From CAYUIS01 sp964444825 (GTDB taxonomy: Bacteria > Chloroflexota > Anaerolineae > B4-G1), in the NCBI GenBank assembly GCA_964444825.1, contig CAYUIS010000008.1:1-60082 (forward strand): a stretch of DNA of 60,082 nucleotides, written 5' to 3'. The first letter of the stretch is position 1, and every line of letters starts with the position of its first letter. This document shows positions 53,108 through 60,082 of this stretch, in pieces. The notes beneath the pieces are model-generated. The model did no database searches, was not told the DNA's origin, and saw nothing but the letters and a program-made list of their open reading frames with translations. The position numbers were made by a program, and so were the translations under genes.

Positions 53108-54523
53108 TTGAAGTCGAAAGCGCGAGTCCAGGTTGTTTTTGTGCTCACGTTGGCTCTCACCGACGTTCTGATGGCCGACGTTGCCTTCTACCTGGCCTAC
53201 TGGTTGCGGCGCTCAATTCCCTGGCCCAACGTAGCCCAGAATATGGGAAGCTTTCCGGACTATGTTGGCATCGTCCTGACTCACGCGCTCTCCGTTCTGG
53301 TGGTGTTTGCCTTCTCCCGCCTATACCTCCTGGTTCGTGGCCCTTCCCGGATTGACGAATTCTATAACATTGTGGCGTCCACCACGGTGGCTACGCTGGT
53401 GGGTGTGGCCGTGGCCTCGTTGGTATTTAAGAACAGCTTGCTGGAATTGGACTATTCGCGAGGCATGATCTTTTACGGTTGGGCGCTCACCATTTTGTTC
53501 GTCACCATCGGCCGTCTGGTGCACGCGCAGGCCCGTGCCCAGTTGCGCCGCCGGGGATGGGGGCGCGACCGGGTGCTCGTCGTCGGCACAGGCGAAGTGG
53601 GGTGGATGATCCTGCAAAAGATCCAGTCAAACCCCGGATTAGGGTATGAGGCGGCCGGCTTTGTCGACACCAACGGGCAGGCGGAGGCATCCGCCGGGGC
53701 CCCGGTGCTTGGCCACGCGAGTGACCTGTCGTCGATCATCGACCAGCACCAGATTGACGAAGTCATCATTGCCATGCCGGAGGCAACCCATCAAGAGATC
53801 TTGATGCTTATCTCCAAGTGTGAACGGGGCAAGGTGGTCATTCGGGTCTTTCCTGACGTGTTTCAGATTATGGCTAGCCAGGTGAGCATCGGTGACCTGG
53901 GGGGGTTGCCGCTCTTGACTGTGCGCGATATTGCTCTCACTGGCTGGCGGCGCACGGCTAAGCGGCTCGTGGATATCGGCGGAGCGGCCTGTGCTCTGGT
54001 CATACTCTCGCCACTGCTGATGCTGATGGCAGCTCTGATAAAGCTGGATTCGCGCGGTCCGGTGTTCTATGCGCAGGAGCGAATGGGGCTTGATGCCCGT
54101 CCTTTCAGAATGCTCAAGTTTCGCTCCATGCGACAGGACGCTGAGGCCGATGGGGCGGGCTGGACGGTGGAGAATGACCCCCGCACGACCCGCCTGGGTC
54201 GCCTGATCCGGCGGATCAATGCGGATGAATTACCTCAGTTTATGAACGTGCTGATTGGGGAGATGAGTCTGGTGGGCCCACGGCCGGAGCGCCCGATCTA
54301 TGTCAACCAGTTTCGTCGATCCATTCCTCGTTATATGGACCGTCACTGGGAGAAGGCTGGTATGACTGGCTGGGCGCAGGTGAACGGTCTGCGCGGCGAC
54401 ACGTCCATTGTTGAGCGCACCAAATACGACCTGTGGTATATCGAGAACTGGTCGCTGTCGCTGGACCTCAAAATCCTGATTCGTACGGCTTTTAATCTTC
54501 TTAGATCTCCGAATGCGTACTGA
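53108..54523 (+). CDS. Polyprenyl-phosphate sugar-1-phosphate transferase
   Basis: A 471-residue enzyme that starts exopolysaccharide units by moving a sugar-1-phosphate to undecaprenyl phosphate. Four membrane helices, then a Rossmann-like domain (VLVVGTGEVGWMI), a further membrane helix and the bacterial sugar transferase core: LKFRSMR, DELPQFMNVL, SLVGPRPERP and GMTGWAQVNGLRG. This order is that of WbaP/WcaJ-type enzymes. The sugar (glucose, galactose or other) is not readable. It starts at TTG 53108, about nine bases after GGATGGG; the first membrane helix begins soon after. The stop codon lies inside a hairpin. Confidence 0.92.
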   Translation: MKSKARVQVVFVLTLALTDVLMADVAFYLAYWLRRSIPWPNVAQNMGSFPDYVGIVLTHALSVLVVFAFSRLYLLVRGPSRIDEFYNIVASTTVATLVGVAVASLVFKNSLLELDYSRGMIFYGWALTILFVTIGRLVHAQARAQLRRRGWGRDRVLVVGTGEVGWMILQKIQSNPGLGYEAAGFVDTNGQAEASAGAPVLGHASDLSSIIDQHQIDEVIIAMPEATHQEILMLISKCERGKVVIRVFPDVFQIMASQVSIGDLGGLPLLTVRDIALTGWRRTAKRLVDIGGAACALVILSPLLMLMAALIKLDSRGPVFYAQERMGLDARPFRMLKFRSMRQDAEADGAGWTVENDPRTTRLGRLIRRINADELPQFMNVLIGEMSLVGPRPERPIYVNQFRRSIPRYMDRHWEKAGMTGWAQVNGLRGDTSIVERTKYDLWYIENWSLSLDLKILIRTAFNLLRSPNAY

Positions 54524-54535
54524 CGTGGTCAGTAC
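54517..54535. other. Hairpin across the sugar transferase stop codon
   Basis: GTACTGAC and GTCAGTAC pair perfectly around a 3-base loop; the TGA stop (54521-54523) is in the left arm. It lacks a T-run. It may protect the mRNA end or simply be a chance palindrome. Confidence 0.45.
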
Positions 54536-54574
54536 GGTACTCTGTTCTGAGAGCCGCAAGGTGTCACACAAAAG

Positions 54575-54606
54575 ACGCCGCCAAGGGAGCAAGCCCCTGG
54601 CGGCGT
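54575..54606. terminator. Bidirectional terminator between convergent genes
   Basis: ACGCCGCCA (54575-54583) pairs with TGGCGGCGT (54598-54606), extended by AGGG/CCCC. On the plus strand TTCTGTGT follows and on the minus strand CTTTTGTG, so it can serve both the sugar transferase and the LysM gene. Confidence 0.75.
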
Positions 54607-54659
54607 TCTGTGTCTCCGAACTGGATCACAGCAACTGCTGTCTCTCCAGATGGAAGGCG

Positions 54660-56240
54660 CTACAATCGCTGGCGGTTGAGCACGAAAAGAACGGCTACAC
54701 CTGCCGATATTATCAATATCACGATCCCGCCTATCTTGGCAGCGGTGGCAAAGATGCGCCGGAAGGTTGAGCCACCAGACGGCTCGCTGCTCTCTTCCTC
54801 CACCGGCCCGGGCTCCGTCGTCTCGCCCGACGGGGGCGTCTCTCCCCGGACATTTCCAAACTGGACGTCCAGGCTTGTTCCCTCTGCCACGGCGACAGGC
54901 CATTCAGTTGGACCACTCACCGCATAGCCCGGAGGCGGGTTGAGGATCACCCGATAGGCCCCCGGTCCAAGGCCAGTAAAGCAGTGGGGTTCGTGAACGC
55001 CGTCAGACGTATGTCGAGCCACTACGCCTGAACCATCGGCAACAGTGAATTCTGCGTTGGGCAATAGCTCCTCAGTTCCCTCGTCGTCTCGGATGGCGTT
55101 GTTGTTCCGGTCGTGATAGGCCAACACGCAAATCGACGCTCCTCCCGCGGGCACCTCCGCCACGGCTGTGGCCGGGGCATCTGGTTCGGTCGTGGGGGGA
55201 GCAGGTAGCGCTGTTGGGGTGGGCGTCTGATCGGGGAGAGAGATGACGAGCGCCTGCCCCGGCACGATGATGTCGTTGGAGCCGAGCGAGGTGGCGTTAA
55301 GCCTGCGAATCTCGTTGATGTCCTTGTTGTACGCCAGGGCGATGCCAAAGAGGGTATCGCCCGACTCGACAATGTGCACGGTGGCGCCATCTGGACGAGG
55401 TGTGGGCGTGGCTCTAGGAGTGGGAGTCGGCCCGAAGGTAGGGGTCGGCGGCGGCGGTGGCGGTGTGGCCGTGGGTGGCGTACCGGCCGAAGTCACAACC
55501 AGGCTGGCATCGTCCCAGTAGGCATCGCCGTACTTGAACGGCCACTTGGTCTTTGATCGGAGAAAGACGCAGATCGTGCCTCCTGGACCCACCTGGGCCG
55601 TGACCGGCCCAATGCGCCGGTATGTGTCTGGCGACGTCTGTGGCTGGCTCCAGACGATGTTGGGCGAGAATGGATCGACGTTGCCATCGGTCGCGATACC
55701 AACCTGGAAGGTCTGGTTCCAGGGGTCTCCACAGGAGTAGCCCAATTTCTCGCTCGAACCATCACAGCTCCACCCTTGGGCGTGAGCCGAAAGCTGGACC
55801 GTCGAATTCGGTTCGAGGCCAGACACAACCTGGTACAATCCGGTGTCCTGCAGGCGATGGAAGGTAAAGAGCAGCACGGCATAGTTGCCGGAACGAATAC
55901 GTTCCAACTCACCCGTGAACGGGGCTACTCGGGGGATGGTCTTGACCTCGGGTTGGCCGTATTCGCCGTCCTTGCGCCACCACGTGATCCAGCCCTGTGG
56001 TGTCATGATGTTATCGTGAGTGCTGCCATCGAAATTTGCGCTGGGAGACCAGTTATCGAGGCACCAGCCAGGTTCGGATCCAGCGCGGCAGTTGATGCCC
56101 TCAAATCCGGGATTCTTGAGCAGTTCCGTCCCTGCCTGGGGGGAGCGCGAGGGATTTGGCATCGCCAGGGTGAACACCGGCACCATCGCCAGCAGAGTGA
56201 CCACCGCCACGATAGTAAAGCTAATATGTTTCCGGACCAT
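54660..56240 (-). CDS. Secreted LysM surface protein with CBM-like and Cna_B/SdrD-like domains
   Basis: A 526-residue protein. A signal-anchor (residues 8-27) is followed by a jelly-roll, carbohydrate-binding-module-like domain (about 38-250, opening ELLKNPGFEG), a Pro-rich spacer, a LysM domain (about 287-335, IVESGDTLFGIALAYNKD), a second spacer, a Cna_B/SdrD-like beta domain (about 365-455, CVLAYHDRNNNAIRDDEG) and a C-terminal membrane helix before RQRL. LysM should hold it to peptidoglycan and the CBM-like part to a glycan. No catalytic residues seen. Divergent from the GT4 gene. Confidence 0.85.
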   Translation of the reverse strand: MVRKHISFTIVAVVTLLAMVPVFTLAMPNPSRSPQAGTELLKNPGFEGINCRAGSEPGWCLDNWSPSANFDGSTHDNIMTPQGWITWWRKDGEYGQPEVKTIPRVAPFTGELERIRSGNYAVLLFTFHRLQDTGLYQVVSGLEPNSTVQLSAHAQGWSCDGSSEKLGYSCGDPWNQTFQVGIATDGNVDPFSPNIVWSQPQTSPDTYRRIGPVTAQVGPGGTICVFLRSKTKWPFKYGDAYWDDASLVVTSAGTPPTATPPPPPPTPTFGPTPTPRATPTPRPDGATVHIVESGDTLFGIALAYNKDINEIRRLNATSLGSNDIIVPGQALVISLPDQTPTPTALPAPPTTEPDAPATAVAEVPAGGASICVLAYHDRNNNAIRDDEGTEELLPNAEFTVADGSGVVARHTSDGVHEPHCFTGLGPGAYRVILNPPPGYAVSGPTEWPVAVAEGTSLDVQFGNVRGETPPSGETTEPGPVEEESSEPSGGSTFRRIFATAAKIGGIVILIISAGVAVLFVLNRQRL

Positions 56241-56284
56241 CAGACCTCTCCTTTAGAACAGGATCTGTTGATATGCTGAACCAT

Positions 56285-56420
56285 CAATCAGGTTGATTTA
56301 CCTGCGGCGATGGGCGCGTAGACAAGGGTTCGCGGCCACGACTGGCCGCGAAATAGACCAGTGAACGACCCCTGAGAGCGAGCGGGTGTTCATTACACTG
56401 GATACTCTGCGATTGCAGAG
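56285..56420. other. Cluster of three hairpins in a divergent intergenic region
   Basis: Three inverted repeats lie close together: AATCA-GGT-TGATT near 56285-56297; a very strong TTCGCGGCCA-CGAC-TGGCCGCGAA at 56329-56352 (10-bp perfect stem, tetraloop); and CTCTGC-GATT-GCAGAG at 56405-56420. They would fall in the leader of the LysM gene on the minus strand. No known riboswitch is recognised. Confidence 0.5.
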
Positions 56421-56510
56421 CTATATGGGGGTTTCCCTCCGCCGCACTTGCCAAAGCGGGCAAATTATAGCACAATGCATTTGCTTGTCAAACCTCTAGC
56501 ATTGAGAGGC

Positions 56511-57632
56511 ATGGTGACTATGCGCGTGCTTATGGTATCCAAGGCCTGTATAGTAGGCTCATATCAGCGCAAGTTGGAAGAGATTGCGCGCTTCTCAGAC
56601 GTGGAACTGATGGTCGTCGTGCCTCCCGCTTGGAATGATGGCAGCCGTACGATCCGATTGGAGCGTGCCCACGTCAGCGGCTATCAGTTGGTCGTCGAGC
56701 CTATCCTGTTCAATGGCAGTTTTCACCTCCATTTCTACCCCCGATTGGGCCGGCGCCTGCGCGCCTATGCGCCCGATGTGGTACACATCGATGAGGAGCC
56801 GTACAATCTCGCCACCTTTCACGCTCTGCGGATGGCAAAGGAAGCGGGCGCTCGGGCGCTGTGGTTCACCTGGCAGAACCTGAAGCGGCGTTATCCGCTC
56901 CCCGTGCGGCTGATCGAGCGGTACAATCTGCGGCAGGCAGACTATGCTATTGCGGGAAGCGATGGGGCGGCGGCAGTCTGGCGAGAAAAGGGCTATGCCG
57001 GAGGTCTGGCTGTGATCCCACAGTTCGGTGTGGATCCAGACATCTTCTTCCCCCGGGCGGTTAGCCAGGACGTCGCTGGTGAGATCACCATCGGCTACAT
57101 GGGGCGGTTGGTGCGAGAGAAGGGTGTGGATCTGTTGCTGACGGCTCTGTCTGGCGTCAAGGCCAAGTGGCGACTCATCATTGTGGGGGCAGGATCGGAA
57201 CGTGAGCGACTGGAGAGATTGGCCGATCACCTGGGGATAGCACATCAGATATCCTTTGCGGGCGTCATACCCTCCATGCGCACCCCTGCCTTCTACCAGG
57301 AGCTGGACGCGCTCGTACTTCCCTCCCGGTCCCAATCGAACTGGGTTGAGCAGTTTGGCCGGGTGCTGATTGAGGCGATGGCCTGTGGCGTGCCGGTGGT
57401 CGGCTCCGACTCTGGGGAGATTCCGCACGTGATTGGTGATGCGGGCATTATCTTCCCCGAGAATGACGCGAAAACACTGGAGAACTGTCTGCAACGCCTG
57501 GCTGTTGATCCCGATCTCAGGATCGATTTGGGCGCGCGTGGGCGCGAACGGGTACTGGCTCACTTTACTCAGGCCCGGGTCGCGGAGCAAACGGTGGCAG
57601 TATATCGGGAGATGATTACGAGAGCCTCATAA
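56511..57632 (+). CDS. GT4-family glycosyltransferase
   Basis: A 373-residue GT-B glycosyltransferase. The N-terminal half starts RVLMVSKACIVGSYQRK; the C-terminal half has YMGRLVREKGVDLLL, FAGVIPS and the EX7E motif EQFGRVLIE followed by ACGVPVVGSDSGEIP, which bind the nucleotide sugar. Donor and acceptor are unknown; the neighbouring sugar transferase suggests a role in exopolysaccharide or glycolipid synthesis. ATG 56511 is chosen because GAGAGG precedes it; ATG 56520 is also possible. A small hairpin (CCTCT/AGAGG, 56493-56509) covers that ribosome-binding site and could throttle translation. Confidence 0.9.
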   Translation: MVTMRVLMVSKACIVGSYQRKLEEIARFSDVELMVVVPPAWNDGSRTIRLERAHVSGYQLVVEPILFNGSFHLHFYPRLGRRLRAYAPDVVHIDEEPYNLATFHALRMAKEAGARALWFTWQNLKRRYPLPVRLIERYNLRQADYAIAGSDGAAAVWREKGYAGGLAVIPQFGVDPDIFFPRAVSQDVAGEITIGYMGRLVREKGVDLLLTALSGVKAKWRLIIVGAGSERERLERLADHLGIAHQISFAGVIPSMRTPAFYQELDALVLPSRSQSNWVEQFGRVLIEAMACGVPVVGSDSGEIPHVIGDAGIIFPENDAKTLENCLQRLAVDPDLRIDLGARGRERVLAHFTQARVAEQTVAVYREMITRAS

Positions 57633-57644
57633 GAAAGGAGAGCG

Positions 57645-59066
57645 ATGTTTTCAACGTTTGACGACGCGCGGCGGTACATAGAGGAGAACTCGGTGGAGAC
57701 GGTCGATTTCAAGTTCACCGACCTGTGGGGGCGTTGGCATCACCTGACGATCCCTGAGGGACAGTTCACACCAGCGCTGATGTCGGCTGGCCTCGGTTTT
57801 GATGGTTCGGCTGTCGGACTCAAGTCGGTCAAGGCTGGTGATATGGTGCTTGTGCCAGATCTTGAGACCGGCTTTGTCGATCTATTCTGGGACCTGAACA
57901 CACTCAGTTTCATCTGCACCACCCTGGAGGCGGACACAAAGGCAGATTTCCCTAACGATCCACGGAACATCGCCCGCCGTGCCGAGGCGTACCTGGTGGA
58001 AAGCGGCGTTGCGGATCGGAGCAAATGGGGGCCAGAGTTCGAGTTCTATGTCTTTGACAGTGTGGCCTACGAGAACGATATGAATCGCGCCGGCTACAGT
58101 GTCGAGTCGGGCGAGGCCGCTTGGCGCAGCGGTATGGGAGGGCACGGTCACTATATACCCCTGCACGGCGGCTACCACGCGATCCCTCCCAAGGATACGC
58201 TCTATAACCTGCGGGCAAAGATGTGCCGGATGCTTGAGATTATGGGCGTAGGAGTCAAGTATCACCATCATGAGGTTGGCGGTCCGGGGCAATGTGAGAT
58301 CGAGACGCCCTTGGTGAGTCTTCTGGACGCGGGCGACATGACGATGATCGTCAAGTATGTGTCCAAGATGGTCGCCCATCAACACGGACAGACGGTGACA
58401 TTTATGCCCAAGCCGCTCTATGGTGAAGCAGGTTCCGGGATGCACTTTCACCAGCACCTGTTCCTGGGAGACCAGAACGTGTTCTATGATCCCGAAGGCT
58501 ATGGTCTGCTGAGTCAGACCGCCCGCTACTATGTCGGTGGGTTGTTGTTTCACGGACCCGCGTTGCTGGCCTTTACAAACCCTAGCACAAACTCCTACAG
58601 ACGGCTCGTGCCTGGTTTTGAGGCGCCGGTTAATGCGTTTTTCTCGATTGGGAATCGAAGTGCAGCCGTGCGCATTCCGCGCTATGCCACCGAGCCCGAT
58701 CAGGTGCGCATCGAATTCCGCCCGCCGGATGCGGCCTGCAACGTCTATCTGGCATTGGCGGCCCAGTTGTTGGCTGGATTGGACGGCATCCACCGCCAGA
58801 TAGAACCCACGGAGGCTGGATTCGGTCCCATAGATGCCGACATTTTCTCCTGGACCGACGAACAGCGGGCGATCATCCAGCCGCTACCCGCTTCGCTGAA
58901 GGAGGCGCTGGATGCACTGGCCAAAGATCACGCTTTCTTGTTGGCTGGAGACGTGTTCAGCCTTGACCTGATCGAGCGTTGGATTGGGTTCAAGATGGAT
59001 GAGGAGTACTATCAAGTACGCAATCGCCCACATCCCTACGAGATGGCGCTCTACTTTGACGTGTGA
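57645..59066 (+). CDS. glnA: Type I glutamine synthetase
   Basis: A 473-residue glutamine synthetase, which joins ammonia and glutamate with ATP. FTDLWGRWHHLTIP, GFDGSAVGL, WGPEFEFYVFD, HHHEVGGPGQCEIE, NPSTNSYRRLVPGFEAP and NRSAAVRIP are all present and in order. Where adenylylated enzymes carry NLYDLPPE, this one reads DADIFSWTDEQ, so the regulatory tyrosine is missing. Length matches dodecameric GSI. AAGGAGAG lies five bases before the ATG, only 12 bp after the glycosyltransferase stop, so the two may be co-transcribed. Confidence 0.95.
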   Translation: MFSTFDDARRYIEENSVETVDFKFTDLWGRWHHLTIPEGQFTPALMSAGLGFDGSAVGLKSVKAGDMVLVPDLETGFVDLFWDLNTLSFICTTLEADTKADFPNDPRNIARRAEAYLVESGVADRSKWGPEFEFYVFDSVAYENDMNRAGYSVESGEAAWRSGMGGHGHYIPLHGGYHAIPPKDTLYNLRAKMCRMLEIMGVGVKYHHHEVGGPGQCEIETPLVSLLDAGDMTMIVKYVSKMVAHQHGQTVTFMPKPLYGEAGSGMHFHQHLFLGDQNVFYDPEGYGLLSQTARYYVGGLLFHGPALLAFTNPSTNSYRRLVPGFEAPVNAFFSIGNRSAAVRIPRYATEPDQVRIEFRPPDAACNVYLALAAQLLAGLDGIHRQIEPTEAGFGPIDADIFSWTDEQRAIIQPLPASLKEALDALAKDHAFLLAGDVFSLDLIERWIGFKMDEEYYQVRNRPHPYEMALYFDV

Positions 59067-59136
59067 GCAATTGGGCGACCACAGCTTCCGGCTGTTGGTT
59101 ATTCTCTGACTATTCCAATCCGCGAAGGATGGCCAT

Positions 59137-60069
59137 ATGAAAGATTTGAAATTCTTGTTGGTGTTCGTCCTGCTATTGACCGGCTGTTCAACCACTACTC
59201 CCGAACCCATCACGGTGACAGTACCTGTCACTGTGGAAGTACCTGTCACGGTGGAAGTGACAAGAGTGGTTGAAGTCACATCGGAGCCGGTTGCATCTGG
59301 AGCGGAAGCAACGATCTCCATGACCGAAGTAACAACGCTCCATTCCTCGGCGGTTGGTCGAGATTACAGGATTTATGTTGCTCTCCCGCTCAGTTATTCG
59401 AGGAATACCTCTGAAACCTACCCAGTAGTCTACTTATTGGATGGAGACCTGTTGTTTGGAGCGCTCACAGATCCCACTCGTTTGCTCCAGTCTGAAAGAG
59501 AGTTGCCAGAACTGATCATCGTTGGGATAGGATATGGGAACCTATGGGATGACAGTGACAAGATCCGAAGGCTGCGAGAAATTGATTTGACACCGGGAGC
59601 CACTCCTGGTTGGAGGGCTGGGAAGTTTCTCAAATTCATCCAGGAAAGTCTTTTTCCCTACATCGATGCCAACTATAGAACGGATCCAATGGACCGTACT
59701 ATTGCGGGAGCTTCCTATGGAGGACTATTCCCGCTCTATGTGTTGTTTTATGCCCCTGAGACGTTCAACCGCTATATCGCTGTGAGCCCGGCACTATGGT
59801 GGAATGATCGAGTGATTTTCGAGCATGAGGAAGAGTTCGCCGACGAGCACTTTGACTTGCCCGTAAAGCTGTTCCTGTCGGTTGGCGGGCTTGAAGAGGA
59901 GCAGTATCCCGATTCGAGGATGGTATCCAATCTGAAAGAGTTCCACCAGAGACTGGAAGACAGGAACTATGCTGGGTTGGAAATGGAAATGGTGGTAATG
60001 GAAGACGAAACACACCACTCTGTCATTCCAGGCGCGTTTTCCAAGGGCTTGAGGTCAGTCTTCCGGTAA
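59137..60069 (+). CDS. Esterase lipoprotein, IroE/esterase D-like alpha/beta hydrolase
   Basis: A 310-residue lipoprotein. The signal peptide ends in the lipobox LTGC (C17), then a Val/Thr-rich stalk built of the repeats VTVPVTVEVPVTVEV. The hydrolase domain (PF00756-type, about 60-310) has YPVVYLLDGD, the nucleophile elbow GASYGG (S193), an SPALWW segment and ETHHSVIPG with the catalytic His. Family members cleave siderophore esters or acyl esters, or transfer mycolyl groups; the substrate here is unknown. By eye the gene is poorer in G+C than its neighbours. The stop is 13 bases before the window end. Confidence 0.87.
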   Translation: MKDLKFLLVFVLLLTGCSTTTPEPITVTVPVTVEVPVTVEVTRVVEVTSEPVASGAEATISMTEVTTLHSSAVGRDYRIYVALPLSYSRNTSETYPVVYLLDGDLLFGALTDPTRLLQSERELPELIIVGIGYGNLWDDSDKIRRLREIDLTPGATPGWRAGKFLKFIQESLFPYIDANYRTDPMDRTIAGASYGGLFPLYVLFYAPETFNRYIAVSPALWWNDRVIFEHEEEFADEHFDLPVKLFLSVGGLEEEQYPDSRMVSNLKEFHQRLEDRNYAGLEMEMVVMEDETHHSVIPGAFSKGLRSVFR

Positions 60070-60082
60070 GCATGTATTTCAT

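Overview
This 60 kb window comes from a fairly GC-rich bacterial chromosome in draft or scaffolded form, since a 100-N gap sits inside a tandem repeat. The gene content fits Chloroflexota (Anaerolineae-like) best: very long multi-GAF histidine kinases, a MutL-type ASKHA ATPase with no glutamate mutase beside it, Pro/Thr-rich lipoproteins and LysM, lamin-tail and LPXTG-like surface proteins, and sigma-A promoters that often sit so close to the ATG that the mRNA is probably leaderless. The lineage is an inference from gene content; there is no rRNA or tRNA in the window.

Layout. 1-382: a seven-unit 23/24-bp tandem repeat, a dispersed repeat and a terminator. 383-4336: a serpin lipoprotein, a PHP-domain metallohydrolase and a Clp1-type polynucleotide kinase. 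4510-14268: a minus-strand operon of seven tightly packed genes plus one probable follower. It encodes a MutL-like ATPase, a barrel-sandwich/KOW-like protein, four membrane or anchored proteins, and a roughly 1,240-residue zinc-ribbon protein carrying nearly thirty PDWLQEI-type repeats. This operon is the best candidate for an undescribed system. 14520-17933: cysteine desulfurase, MnmA and an aminotransferase in overlapping frames. 17968-19466: a lipid kinase and a divergent PlsY-like protein. 19624-25402: a recombinase fold without its catalytic residues, a LuxR-TM-Kelch regulator, and an AAA ATPase / GDPD / metallophosphoesterase operon. 25403-26449: two 168-bp elements with terminal inverted repeats flank a zincin metalloprotease and a fragment of a second one. 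26450-31747: a glycoside hydrolase lipoprotein, a penicillin-binding protein with Maf, and a CDF transporter with a Mn-type site. 31744-44333: a phosphorelay cluster of four histidine kinases (one with seven GAF domains) and one stand-alone receiver. 44620-52877: an L,D-transpeptidase, UvrB, two tandem lamin-tail proteins, PsuG and an M20 peptidase. 53108-60069: a polyprenyl-phosphate sugar transferase, a LysM surface protein, a GT4 glycosyltransferase, a type I glutamine synthetase lacking the adenylylation tyrosine, and an esterase lipoprotein.

How the genes fit together. Much of the window serves the envelope: peptidoglycan synthesis and crosslinking (PBP, L,D-transpeptidase), exopolysaccharide initiation and glycosyl transfer, phospholipid synthesis and turnover, secreted enzymes on Pro/Thr linkers, and anchored proteins. 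A second theme is signal perception: GAF-rich kinases and the Kelch-fused LuxR protein. Several families of intergenic palindromes recur and probably act as terminators or mobile repeats.
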